Notes: generated by a model from the sequence alone, not told the origin. A stretch of DNA of 56,065 nucleotides from Neobacillus rhizosphaerae (GCF_937468385.1 NZ_CALBWS010000037.1:1-56065); one strand, 5' to 3'. Counted from the stretch's first letter, positions 43,360-52,311 are shown. Numbers and translations: made by a program.

Positions 43360-44673
43360 ATGAATCCAGTTCATATGATACAATCCTTGCTTAATGTTGA
43401 AAATCTTCCAAAAGATTCTTTGTTTTCTTTAAGACAAGGCCAATTGATTTACGGTAAAGTACAGAAATTCTTTCAAAATAATACGGCATTAATCCAGTTA
43501 GGAAATGTAAAATTATATGCGCAATTAAAGGCATCACTTTCGGCTGGAAATAGTTATTGGTTTGAAGTCCAGTCTAATGACGGTGCTGAAATTCACTTAA
43601 AAGTAGTAGAAGGAATTGGACAAAATACAAGCCAGCAATCCATACATTCATTATTAAAACACTTTCAACTTCCTGAAACGAAAATCAATCTACAATTCGT
43701 CCAGTTTTTACTATCAAAAAATCTTCCCATTACAAAAGGACATCTCGTTGAAACCCAGAACTGGATAAATAAGAAAACGGATTTCCCCAAAGCCACAGCG
43801 GCTATTGAATATATGATAAAAAAGGATTTACCGTTTACAAAGCAAATCTTTCAATCTCTAGTAGCTGTTCAGGAATCCAAATCCTTTACTAGTCAATTAG
43901 AACAATTAGGTAGGTTTTTAGAAGACCCCAAATTTTATTCATTAAAGTCGACACAACCATTAAAACAAATGATTGGTAATATATTGGAGAATAGTTCAAT
44001 AAATCAAGTTTTCTCATCAATTGACGATCAGCTACCCTCTGGTACAGAAGTGAAAAAAATGCTTGAATCCATGATTCACTCTTTAGGTCTTGAATATGAT
44101 AAAGAAGTGGAGGTATGGTCAAAAGTTAAACAAGAATCATTTGAGTCACTAGATTCCTTAAAGCCTCTGTTATTAAAGGCGATGAGCGAGTTAGGAAACA
44201 GTGGAAGGGAGCTAGAGCCAATTATAAATAGATTAACAGGAATGCAATTAATCTCTCAAGAGACAAATGGTCCCATGCTACAAATATTGATGCAGTTACC
44301 AATCCTATTGGGGGAAAAAAAATCTGATGTTACCCTTCAATGGAGCGGTCGTAAAACTAGTAACGGACAAATTGATCCAAATTATTGCCGAATTTTATTT
44401 TATTTAGAGTTACAGAGCATTCAACACACTGTGATTGATATGCATATTCAAAATAAACTGATTCATATTACAGTCATCAACGATACCAAGGAAATTGAAA
44501 CCATTATTACTACTCTAAAACCTTCATTAAAAGAAAAACTAGATGAACTTGGTTACAATCTGTCCTTTATAAAAGTTATTCCCCCTTATGAAAAAGACAA
44601 GTTAGACGAAGATCAAATGAATTCCTCTATTTTGTTAAAGGATGGTTACCAGGAGGTAGATATAAAAATATGA
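43360..44673 (+). CDS. ylqG: YlqG-like, FliK-related hook-length protein homologue
   Basis: A 437-residue soluble protein. The N-terminal about 90 residues form a beta-rich domain (FSLRQGQLIYGKVQKFFQNN), the middle is helical, and the C-terminal about 90 residues (from CRILFYLELQSIQHTVIDMH) have the organisation of the FliK C-terminal domain that interacts with FlhB. It overlaps the next gene, an FlhB C-terminal-domain protein, by four bases. In B. subtilis ylqG-ylqH form the same pair outside the flagellar operon. The function is unknown; a link to type III-like export control is suggested by homology. Confidence 0.75.
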   Translation: MNPVHMIQSLLNVENLPKDSLFSLRQGQLIYGKVQKFFQNNTALIQLGNVKLYAQLKASLSAGNSYWFEVQSNDGAEIHLKVVEGIGQNTSQQSIHSLLKHFQLPETKINLQFVQFLLSKNLPITKGHLVETQNWINKKTDFPKATAAIEYMIKKDLPFTKQIFQSLVAVQESKSFTSQLEQLGRFLEDPKFYSLKSTQPLKQMIGNILENSSINQVFSSIDDQLPSGTEVKKMLESMIHSLGLEYDKEVEVWSKVKQESFESLDSLKPLLLKAMSELGNSGRELEPIINRLTGMQLISQETNGPMLQILMQLPILLGEKKSDVTLQWSGRKTSNGQIDPNYCRILFYLELQSIQHTVIDMHIQNKLIHITVINDTKEIETIITTLKPSLKEKLDELGYNLSFIKVIPPYEKDKLDEDQMNSSILLKDGYQEVDIKI

Positions 44674-44954
44674 GTGGAAAAAATAAGACTAAACAAATAC
44701 AAGCTGTTGCACTTTCTTATGAAGCAAGTAAGCAGATGGCACCCAAAGTAGTGGCTAAAGGAAAAGGCAATGTAGCCAATAATATTATCGAAAAAGCAAA
44801 AAAACATCAAGTTCCCATTCAAGAAGATCCTTCTTTGGTTGAGTTACTAAGTCAACTTCAAATAAATGAGGCAATCCCCGAACAGCTGTACGATGCAGTA
44901 GCGGAGGTTTTTGCCTTTATTTACAGTGTTGATCACCAGCATTCAAAGAGTTAA
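44670..44954 (+). CDS. ylqH: YlqH-like free-standing FlhB C-terminal domain
   Basis: A 94-residue protein equivalent to the cytosolic C-terminal domain of FlhB/YscU without its membrane part. Visible features are AVALSYEASKQMAPKVVAKG, ANNIIEKAKKHQVPIQEDPS and the C-terminal AIPEQLYDAVAEVFAFIY. The autocleavage NPTH site of FlhB is absent here. It is translationally coupled to ylqG (ATGA). Confidence 0.88.
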   Translation: MSGKNKTKQIQAVALSYEASKQMAPKVVAKGKGNVANNIIEKAKKHQVPIQEDPSLVELLSQLQINEAIPEQLYDAVAEVFAFIYSVDHQHSKS

Positions 44955-45030
44955 TGGATGAAAATAAAAATCAGGTAGAGAAAAGATTTCATCTACCTAA
45001 TTGAAAGCTAAGTGATCGACAATGAAAACG

Positions 45031-45714
45031 CTACTTAACACTCGCTACAAGACGATAACTCTTAAATTCTAGTTTCTTTGTTGTTTCAAGTTGAATTAAT
45101 TCTCCCTGATCCAATTGAATCCTTTTTGAAAATAGCGGCCCATCATATACAAAGGTATGATACTCACCTGATTCTCCCATTGGACAAATAGCAGTCTTTT
45201 TTGCATCATGTAAAAATGATTCATCTATGATTCTACCGAGCCAAGATTCATCTAATACATCTTCTCGTACACGAACAACGATTGCTTCATAGCCAGAGCG
45301 GACGAAGTTTTCTAATAATTGTAAGGATGCTTCCTTTTTCGTCCAAAGGGGATAGATTGCCTCAACCTCTGCACTGATAGCAACTTTTTCACCCCATTCT
45401 CGGTGTTCATCTAAATATAGGTCTCCAAAGGCGATTCCTGTAATCATATCTTGATTTTTCAAGGTTTGTATTGCTTTGACAAATTGATCTGTATAGTGTT
45501 CATAGGAGCATTCAATAAAATAAACGGGTATGGAGAGTGCTTCTCCCTGTAATTTAATCATTTCTGTTCGTTCTCCATGACCAAATGTCCGACCAAGTTC
45601 TTTGGGTACGGTTGTAATTAAGGAAACAATCTCATACCCATTTTGAATTAAAGTATCCAATGCTATACAACAATCTTTTCCACCGCTCCAAGATAAAGCA
45701 ATTCGTTTTTTCAA
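45031..45714 (-). CDS. PP-loop ATPase of the Dph6 (diphthine-ammonia ligase-like) family
   Basis: A 227-residue adenine nucleotide alpha-hydrolase with the PP-loop SGGKDC (residues 10-15) and the family sequences ITTVPKELGRTFGHGER, GIAFGDLYLDEHREWGE and CPMGESGEYHTFVYDGPLF. In eukaryotes and archaea Dph6 completes diphthamide on elongation factor 2; bacteria lack diphthamide, so the bacterial members must do another ATP-dependent amidation or similar reaction. The gene stands alone and is convergent with ylqGH. Confidence 0.85.
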   Translation of the reverse strand: MKKRIALSWSGGKDCCIALDTLIQNGYEIVSLITTVPKELGRTFGHGERTEMIKLQGEALSIPVYFIECSYEHYTDQFVKAIQTLKNQDMITGIAFGDLYLDEHREWGEKVAISAEVEAIYPLWTKKEASLQLLENFVRSGYEAIVVRVREDVLDESWLGRIIDESFLHDAKKTAICPMGESGEYHTFVYDGPLFSKRIQLDQGELIQLETTKKLEFKSYRLVASVK

Positions 45715-45883
45715 GATTAATCATCCTTTTTAAACATATTATTATTAAAAGTAATAGTTTAATTTTACCACAAAAGGTGATAGATCCTGAACTTGATACC
45801 TCATATATAAGATAAACAAGAATTCTGTGCTATTTAGCAAGAATATCAAGCCATATTACTAAATCCATATTTGGGAGGATTTT

Positions 45884-46222
45884 ATGACCTTTGAAGAATT
45901 GAAAAAAAATAAGCCAACAATCCAATGGATTGAGGATGATGAAGATGGTGAATTTTTTACTGAAGAAAATATAAGTGCAACAAATGTGGTTCTTGACTCT
46001 TACATTAACAACTTAGAGAAACTAGGAGCAAAACCGACCGAAGCGGAAATAATGAAAGTTGTTAAAGAAGTAGTTGTTAGAATAAATGAATTAAATGACA
46101 AATATGATTATTTTATCGAAACAATGGAGCGAGAAGACCTGTACGAGTTTATCGATACTGCGGCAAAGATTGCAGGCTTAGAATCCGAGGAAGACATAAC
46201 AGAAGAGTGGAGAGAATGGTAA
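45884..46222 (+). CDS. Hypothetical acidic 112-residue protein
   Basis: A soluble, acidic, mostly helical protein (MTFEELKKNKPTIQWIEDDE; LYEFIDTAAKIAGLESEEDI). The ATG follows TTGGGAGGATTTT, and a strong terminator follows the gene. I do not recognise a family; charge and size recall small immunity-type proteins, but nothing nearby supports that. Confidence 0.6.
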   Translation: MTFEELKKNKPTIQWIEDDEDGEFFTEENISATNVVLDSYINNLEKLGAKPTEAEIMKVVKEVVVRINELNDKYDYFIETMEREDLYEFIDTAAKIAGLESEEDITEEWREW

Positions 46223-46224
46223 AC

Positions 46225-46253
46225 AAAAAGGAGCGAATTTCGCTCCTTTTTTG
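46225..46253 (+). terminator. Terminator
   Basis: AAAAGGAGCGAA pairs with TTCGCTCCTTTT, followed by T residues. Confidence 0.85.
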
Positions 46254-46458
46254 ATGGCTATTTTATGTGTTATTTCATATAGCACTGTCTAACTAAAATG
46301 TCTTCTTTTTTTACTGTTATTTGTTATTTTGTACTTCTGAAACGAGCCCGTTAATCAAAGCTCTGATTTACATTATCTTGGAATGATATGCAATAATTTT
46401 TAAAATAATATTTCAAGCTTTGATCAATAATGCCAAGCATATTAGCTGCTTTTGAAAA

Positions 46459-47442
46459 TTAATGATATTCTTTCACAAATTCTTTTGTACTTCTAACTGT
46501 ATCAATAGGGCGAACAAATTTTTCGATTTGACTACGTTTTGCTTCTAAAAATGGAGGTAAAGATAATTTTTCGCCAAGTGTTTCATACGGTTCATCTCCC
46601 ATAAAACCGGGGCCATCTGTGGCAAATTCAAATAAGATTTGTGGAGCAACTCTAACGTATAAGGACCCGAAAAAGAACCGGTCTACAAAACCAGAGGTTC
46701 CAAATCCGAAACCTTCTATTCGGTTCATCCATTCTTCCAAAACAGTGCGGTCTTCTACACGGAAGGCAGCATGGTGTACGGTCCCAAAACCTTGTTGAGA
46801 TGGTGGCAGAATCGCATTGTATTCGACAACCACTTGAGCACCATTTCCGCCTTCACCTACTTCAAATAAATGAAAAGATCCTACTTGTTCGATTTCATTA
46901 AATAGTAGAACTTTTTCCATCATTTCTTTAAAGTAATCAAAGTTCGCCACTCGAACAAAGAGTGGTCCTAATCCAGTAATAGCATATTCTAATGGGATTG
47001 GACCCTTTTGCCATGGTGTACCGCTAGCGACACCTTCATTGTTTTCATCTGAAATCAATTGATATTGTTGGTCATCGAAATCCACAAAAGATAGAGTTTT
47101 TTTGCCAAATTGTTCTTTGATTCCGGTATGCTTTACTTCTAAACGATTAAATCGTTTTACCCAATACTCTATAGCGGCATCACTTGGTACGCGAAAAGAA
47201 GTTTTTGAAATCTCATTTGTCCCATGTACTCCTTTAGGAGTGCCAGGGAAATCAAAGAATGTCATATCTGTACCAGGGCCGCCTGTATCATCAGCAAAAA
47301 ATAAATGATAAGTTTGGATGTCATCTTGATTGACCGTTTTCTTTACTAAGCGCATCCCTAACACATAAGTGAAAAATTCATAATTCTTTTCTGCACTACT
47401 CGTAATAGCTGTGACATGGTGAATACCTTTTAATCCGTTCAT
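46459..47442 (-). CDS. Ring-cleaving dioxygenase of the VOC superfamily, MhqO/MhqA-like
   Basis: A 327-residue protein with two VOC modules. The first begins GIHHVTAITSSAEKNYEFFT, the second includes GTVHHAAFRVEDR and ILFEFATDGPGF, which supply the His and Glu ligands of an active-site metal. The family includes B. subtilis MhqO, MhqA and MhqE, which remove quinone-like electrophiles under MhqR control, and LinE-type hydroquinone dioxygenases. A match to the MhqR operator lies 160 bases upstream (47602-47619). The adjacent oxidoreductase genes of the B. subtilis mhq operons are absent. Confidence 0.9.
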   Translation of the reverse strand: MNGLKGIHHVTAITSSAEKNYEFFTYVLGMRLVKKTVNQDDIQTYHLFFADDTGGPGTDMTFFDFPGTPKGVHGTNEISKTSFRVPSDAAIEYWVKRFNRLEVKHTGIKEQFGKKTLSFVDFDDQQYQLISDENNEGVASGTPWQKGPIPLEYAITGLGPLFVRVANFDYFKEMMEKVLLFNEIEQVGSFHLFEVGEGGNGAQVVVEYNAILPPSQQGFGTVHHAAFRVEDRTVLEEWMNRIEGFGFGTSGFVDRFFFGSLYVRVAPQILFEFATDGPGFMGDEPYETLGEKLSLPPFLEAKRSQIEKFVRPIDTVRSTKEFVKEYH

Positions 47443-47601
47443 TTTATACCCTCCAATGATACTCCAATTGTGCGCATCTATATTATTCCACTTTGAGCAG
47501 TTTCACCACTCAAGAGATAGGCATCCATTATTTTTTAGTAGCAAGACTCGAACTAGTTAATAAATAATGGATTTTGTTAAGGTTTTTATCTTTAATTAAA
47601 A

Positions 47602-47619
47602 TATCTTCAATTCGAGATA
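47602..47619 (-). promoter_or_regulatory. MhqR-type operator
   Basis: TATCTTCAATTCGAGATA differs at two positions from the perfect palindrome TATCTCGAATTCGAGATA, the published MhqR box. It lies in the promoter region of the divergent dioxygenase gene, where repressor release by quinones would be expected. Confidence 0.7.
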
Positions 47620-47761
47620 AATAATACCATGTTTATTTTTTTCTGTCAATGTTTTTGAGGGGGAAAAACCTCTTTAATGAGATATACTAGCAGATTTCCC
47701 AGCGATGGTTGTTGATTCCAGTGGAATTTGGTTGAGGTTCGCTTTTCTTTAGAAAAAAGAG

Positions 47762-47914
47762 GTGGAAGTAGATGATAAAGTGGTTAAAATTGGGGCATCG
47801 TCATCACTTGTCTATAACTGGAAAAATTTAATTCCCAAAAAAAAATTCCGTTCTTTAGCGGGTAAAGATATAGTAGATAAAATATACAAAATATTTTTAA
47901 TACTCTTTCTATAG
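47762..47914 (+). other. Uncertain 50-codon open frame
   Basis: A frame from GTG 47762 to TAG 47912 reads VEVDDKVVKIGASSSLVYNW and then a basic stretch. It has only a weak ribosome-binding site and no family I know. It may be a remnant; it is listed so the region is not empty. Confidence 0.2.
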
Positions 47915-48047
47915 TTGGAGAGTATTCTCATTTAACAGTAAATAATGTTATCTGTTCATAGAATAACAAATATTAAAAATAAAATATTTATTGAACATGA
48001 CCAATTAATTCCGAATGTAGATATCGTTTTCCGTTCAAGGATAATAA

Positions 48048-48170
48048 ATGACACCAGAGTATCTAGAAACAGGAGGGCAATGGGGAGAGGCATGGTCAAG
48101 ATGAAACAATAAATATTGGAAAGTTACATATTTTGTACACAGAATGAATGACAAAGGACCTTTTATATGA
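48048..48170 (+). pseudogene. Remnant of a small gene translationally coupled to purU
   Basis: The frame from ATG 48048 reads MTPEYLETGGQWGEAWSR, then an in-frame TGA (48102-48104), then NNKYWKVTYFVHRMNDKGPF and a final TGA that overlaps the purU ATG. The overlap shows that both once formed an operon. The parent family is not recognised. Confidence 0.5.
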
Positions 48171-48436
48171 ACTCGTATATTAACGATCAAATCAAACAAT
48201 TAAACAACGTAATCAAATCCGTGGGCTTCTTATAGTCAGTTGTCCAGACCAGCCAGGAATTGTATCAGCTATCTCTCAATCTTTATTTTCGCATAATGCC
48301 AATAACATTGAGTCTAATCAGTATTCAACCACCCCCGAGGGAGTGGATTTTTACTCCAGTTTATAAAGTGAAAAAAACGGCAATTTTTGTATCAAAAGAA
48401 TTGCACTGTCTGCAGGAGCTTTTATGGGAGTGGTAA
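48167..48436 (+). pseudogene. purU: Decayed formyltetrahydrofolate deformylase
   Basis: Three pieces of PurU can be read. A start (MNSYINDQIKQLNNVIKS) runs into a stop after a one-base frameshift; the ACT domain continues in the next frame as GLLIVSCPDQPGIVSAISQS then SNQYSTTPEGVDF; after a deletion a third part reads KKTAIFVSKELHCLQELLWE and stops. The catalytic C-terminal domain is lost. PurU normally hydrolyses 10-formyl-THF to formate. Confidence 0.85.
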
Positions 48437-48552
48437 ATGTGGCTTTGAAATAAAGTTTGATAATTTATAACAAAGTACGATAATTTTAAAAAAAGATTGA
48501 TCATTTATAATAAAGTTTGATAAAAACCCTGTATGAATAGGGTTTTTCTTTT
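48437..48552 (+). terminator. AT-rich direct repeats ending in a terminator
   Basis: The phrase AATAAAGTTTGATAA recurs twice, around 48449 and 48510, with degenerate copies between. A hairpin AAAACCCT/AGGGTTTT (about 48524-48547) with a T tail ends the stretch. Confidence 0.5.
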
Positions 48553-48710
48553 GATACTAAAACTCCAGGTGTTTTGTTCAATTAAAGGGCTATATTCTGG
48601 AATAACTCATTGTAAAAGTGATGGTAATTTGACATAATTGTCATTAAGTAAAGGGTAGCATAGCGATATAAGACGTCCTTAAGCTTATGTTCCAAAGAGA
48701 GGTTAAAGGT

Positions 48711-49244
48711 ATGGTAGACGTAATTATTCTGAATGGTGGATCGAGTTCCGGGAAAACTACTATCGCAAAGTGTCTCCAGAATTCATTGCCAACGTCATGG
48801 CTAAGGTTCAGTATCGACGATTTAATCGACGCCATGCCCGATGCAATGTTGAAAGCAGACAGCGGAATTAAATTCGGTGACGATGGGTCTATCAGTCCAG
48901 GTACGGAATTTCGCACATTAGGGTCCGCATGGATGCACGGTATTGGCGAGATGGTCCGTAGAGGAGCCCGAGTAATTATCGAAGATGTCTTCATTAGTGG
49001 AGTAGAAGCTTGTAATCGCTGGGAAGCTTCCTTGGAAGGGTTGCAGGTGCTGTGGGTTGGTGTTTTCTGTGATCCCACCGTTGCGTCTGCTCGTGAGAGC
49101 GAACGAGCGGACCGCGTTGCAGGAATGGCAGTTTCACAAGCGACTACGGTTCACGTTGGCATACATTATGACATTAAAGTCGACACAACAAAGACATCGC
49201 CAGAAGAATGTGCCCGAATTATCGGGCAAAGAATCAACCCATGA
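48711..49244 (+). CDS. Chloramphenicol 3-O-phosphotransferase-like kinase (CPT family)
   Basis: A 177-residue P-loop kinase, nearly the same length as chloramphenicol phosphotransferase of Streptomyces venezuelae (178). Walker A is LNGGSSSGKTT (residues 7-17), Asp36 in RFSIDDLIDAMP aligns with the catalytic Asp37, and the conserved blocks GARVIIEDVF, VLWVGVFCD and ERADRVAGMA all match in order. CPT phosphorylates the primary hydroxyl of chloramphenicol. The start at 48711 follows AGAGAGGTTAAAGGT. The gene is visibly more GC-rich than its neighbours and lies among decayed genes, which suggests acquisition. Activity on chloramphenicol is inferred; other hydroxylated substrates are possible. Confidence 0.85.
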   Translation: MVDVIILNGGSSSGKTTIAKCLQNSLPTSWLRFSIDDLIDAMPDAMLKADSGIKFGDDGSISPGTEFRTLGSAWMHGIGEMVRRGARVIIEDVFISGVEACNRWEASLEGLQVLWVGVFCDPTVASARESERADRVAGMAVSQATTVHVGIHYDIKVDTTKTSPEECARIIGQRINP

Positions 49245-49468
49245 GAGCCTACGTGGTGTTTTTAAGCAAAACGGGTGCATTTCTGCAATATCGCTCAATC
49301 ACAGATGTACAGAACGGTCTTCCGCAATCGGGCACAATTCCAGAATAAGAATGAACTCTTTCTTTTAGTAAAGGGCCACTGATCTGTTCAATCAAAATTA
49401 AGGAGTTGTATAAGTTGAGCAATAACAAGTAACAGGGCCCGTAAAGGGTCAACAGGTCCCCGGCACAT

Positions 49469-50422
49469 TCATGAATGTTTGCGTTTTTGAGTCATACCTG
49501 ATTGGGTTCTTTTTTGATAAATCCAAGTAGCTCCACCTATCGAGAGACCTAGAAACAACCATCCAATATATACCACAGCGACTATCCAGGCACTACCATC
49601 GAGAGGCACTGGACCCTCAAGACCAAACAACTGCATGAGGGATCCAAAAAGGGCCAGAAGACCCATAGGAGCTGTTAAACATGCAGCCGTCCAACCTCCA
49701 GTGATTAATACCCAGCGGGGAAAAATTTGCCCCCATTTTTGAACAAGGGATAAGGAAAGTAATGCGCATGCACCAAATACCACAATTTCTCCATAAGCGG
49801 CATGATTTCCAAACCTTTGTCCGCCGCCTAGATCTCCGCCGAGCGACCAGTAAATTTTGAGTAAGGGATAGGGGAATGATAATGCAAAAGCTGTATAGCC
49901 AAGCCGCTTATTTGATCTTATTTTCGATGGTACATGGTCAACTGAAAAAGACGGATCAAGGGAGACACGCTGGAAGTGAACGGTAGATGAAGCAAGAAAT
50001 ATTGCCGCTATGAGGCTAATCGCTCGGGTCCCAAAACCTATACAGTCAACAATGGGCGGTAAACCAGGAATTCCGAGAACGGCCGCTGTACGAAGCACAT
50101 CAAAAACAATCCCTGCAGAGGACCAGATCAGTAAGAGGCAGGAGCCCCACGCAAGGATGAGTACCATTACACGTGCTAAGGGTTGCTGGCGACGCCATCC
50201 AATCATCATCAGTACTACGATTACCCCACAAACCGTGGTAAATGCCGTAACTCCTAAGGGTGCAAATCCCTTAGTATAGTCGACTCTATCGAAAAAAAAC
50301 AGCTGAAATGAAACAGATACCAGAGTTAGTGTACACGCCACCATTGCAGCCCACATTCGAAAAGACAATCCAGTTTCTTTAATCACATCTTCCCTAATAA
50401 TATTCCGATTGTTAGAATCCAT
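49469..50422 (-). CDS. Multi-span membrane protein, third member of a paralogous triad
   Basis: A roughly 317-residue membrane protein with about eight hydrophobic segments. It contains LVQKWGQIFPRWVLITGG, the same element found in the two upstream genes (LIQKWGEVFPRWFPFIGG; a KPWGRVVPAWVPLIGG form in the middle gene). The start at 50422 (ATG) is preferred because AAAGGGGATG lies before it; an in-frame longer frame reaches 50473. It is the last gene of a minus-strand unit led by a two-component system. I do not recognise a family with a known role. Confidence 0.7.
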   Translation of the reverse strand: MDSNNRNIIREDVIKETGLSFRMWAAMVACTLTLVSVSFQLFFFDRVDYTKGFAPLGVTAFTTVCGVIVVLMMIGWRRQQPLARVMVLILAWGSCLLLIWSSAGIVFDVLRTAAVLGIPGLPPIVDCIGFGTRAISLIAAIFLASSTVHFQRVSLDPSFSVDHVPSKIRSNKRLGYTAFALSFPYPLLKIYWSLGGDLGGGQRFGNHAAYGEIVVFGACALLSLSLVQKWGQIFPRWVLITGGWTAACLTAPMGLLALFGSLMQLFGLEGPVPLDGSAWIVAVVYIGWLFLGLSIGGATWIYQKRTQSGMTQKRKHS

Positions 50423-50441
50423 ATTAAGAAATACATCCCCT

Positions 50442-51111
50442 TTATGAGAGTTTAAAAATGATATAGAATACACAAAACACCGTTAGTAGAAAAACGGAAA
50501 TTAAATAGATGACCATGCTCCGCCTAAATGCAGAAAGCGAAATGCCGGAAGCTTGCGCATAATGGGAAGCTGTTAACCCGGACAAAATGTCCATGATAAT
50601 AAACCATGGCTCATAAAACAAAAGATCCCATAACGCCAGGCTGTGGACATCAAGTGAAATCCAGCCAGTGAAATGAATGGTAATAACATCTGCTAGAAGA
50701 AGGACTTTTGTAATGATCCCGCTGATTCCATGTGCAATTAAATAAGCAGTACAGGAAAGAGTAGGGATTAATATAATGAGACGGTGGAAGTGTCTTCCTC
50801 CAATTAACGGCACCCATGCCGGAACTACCCTTCCCCATGGCTTGGCAAGAGCAATTAAAATGAACCCCACAGGTCATGATTAAGACGCCTGCAAAGTAAC
50901 TTGCCATGTACATCCCTTTAGGATCTTCCACTTGTCCCGGAATACCTAAAGTTCCACCGGCGGCTTGATAAAATCGGACAAAAACGGCATACATTACTGC
51001 CCAAATGCAACCGAGGTAAGCTGGCCATACCGCATTCTTCGTCAAACGTTCAAAGGCATTCAACCTTTCAGTTTGAGCTTCCACATTATTTGTTTTTTCG
51101 TTCATGTTCAC
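50442..51111 (-). pseudogene. Middle member of the membrane triad, frameshifted
   Basis: Two overlapping frames together make one membrane protein of about 222 residues. The N-terminal part (51111 down to about 50866; MNMNEKTNNVEAQTERLN onward) reaches GVLIMTCG, and the C-terminal part continues in another frame as GFILIALAKPWGRVVPAWVPLIGG. Removing one G from the GGGG run at 50865-50868 restores a continuous protein with the triad motif. The start is the GTG at 51111 after GAGGAGGATCAT. It is either a real recent mutation, a phase-variable tract or a sequencing error. Confidence 0.75.
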
Positions 51112-51126
51112 ATGATCCTCCTCATA

Positions 51127-52188
51127 TTAATCTTTTCCACAATTGGAACATCGACCACGCCGACGATAATAGTAGGCGATCGCAGCTAGCCCAAGAGCCA
51201 CTCCCCATGGCACCCAAAAAATCATAGGTCCCATAGCTCCCCAGCCCTGACTGAGTAAAATATTGTCCATCGGCACAAGTTGAAGTGCCATGGCGAAGAT
51301 ACCAAATGTAAAGACAAAACCGGCTGCGGTTACAGCTATGGCAACAATAGAAGCAGGAATCACTGCAAGCATGATGGGTACTCTTTTTCCACCAATGAAT
51401 GGGAACCAGCGAGGAAAGACTTCACCCCATTTTTGGATCAAACCAAGTGTAAGGATACCCCCGACTATACAAACAGATCCAAAAACCCATTCCGTCATAT
51501 GTGCCATCGGATTAGCGCTCGAGAAATCCCTAAGGAATTGCGGATCAACCCCTAAAGGGATATCGAGTGCCCACGAGAAGCGTATAAAGGCATAAGGAAT
51601 GGGTGCAAACACTGCGATAATGGTCAACCATCTCCCCCAACGAATCAATGCAGGTGTTTCTCCGTCATCGGTCCGCCCGCAATATTCACATGCATGACGA
51701 GTTTTCCTTTGGTAAACAACAGCGGCCATCATCCAAAAAAGCGCGCCAATAATACAAATGATTTGGTTCAACATTTGCCAGTTGAAGTCGAATTTAAATA
51801 AAAAAGCGTAAGCCATAGCAGCAATTAATTTGGTATCCGGAATAAAGAGGAGCAGAGCAACAGAGAACCCCCATGAATAGGCAATAGCAAACCACCGAGA
51901 AAAAGCCATATTTTGTGTTTTTTGCATGACAAGACCTATTCCAATGCCCATGAGACATAGAGTGACAAAAACAATAGAGCCAACTTTTGCTGGAAGATAG
52001 GTAACCATAGCGGCGAACAATCCCATACCGTCATTGTTAAAAGGATATCCAGCTCCACCCCATAACCAATAAAGATGTAATGCTCCATACAGTACCGACC
52101 ATAACATGGCAGCATAACCAATCCATGAGGGCCAACGGTACCATTTTGTTTTCGCCTCTTTATTCAGTAAAGGCGATGTGAGTTTCAA
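51127..52188 (-). CDS. Multi-span membrane protein with C-terminal zinc ribbon, first member of the triad
   Basis: A roughly 353-residue protein with about nine membrane segments. It contains a cytosolic C-x-x-C loop (ACEYCGRTD), the triad motif LIQKWGEVFPRWFPFIGG and a C-terminal C-x-x-C tail (RRGRCSNCGKD); the two CxxC pairs may form one zinc site. The TTG at 52188 is preferred because AAAGG abuts the ATG at 52197. It follows the sensor kinase gene after about 120 bases in the same direction. No known family is recognised. Confidence 0.72.
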   Translation of the reverse strand: MKLTSPLLNKEAKTKWYRWPSWIGYAAMLWSVLYGALHLYWLWGGAGYPFNNDGMGLFAAMVTYLPAKVGSIVFVTLCLMGIGIGLVMQKTQNMAFSRWFAIAYSWGFSVALLLFIPDTKLIAAMAYAFLFKFDFNWQMLNQIICIIGALFWMMAAVVYQRKTRHACEYCGRTDDGETPALIRWGRWLTIIAVFAPIPYAFIRFSWALDIPLGVDPQFLRDFSSANPMAHMTEWVFGSVCIVGGILTLGLIQKWGEVFPRWFPFIGGKRVPIMLAVIPASIVAIAVTAAGFVFTFGIFAMALQLVPMDNILLSQGWGAMGPMIFWVPWGVALGLAAIAYYYRRRGRCSNCGKD

Positions 52189-52311
52189 CGTAATCATCCT
52201 TTCTTTTTTTATTCAATTCAAATATCCTCACTTTCATCCTAATCAGTAAAGGTTAAAATGAAGGTGAGGTTTCGTTTAAATTTTGTTTAATTCGGGGTTT
52301 TCTTTTTTTAA

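Noticed and set aside
49057..49368. Frame overlapping the CPT-like gene end
   Set aside because: It is out of frame with the conserved kinase, lacks a start site and has no family features.
51280..51595. Two plus-strand frames opposite the first triad gene
   Set aside because: They overlap a long, hydrophobic, well-started minus-strand gene and lack start sites.
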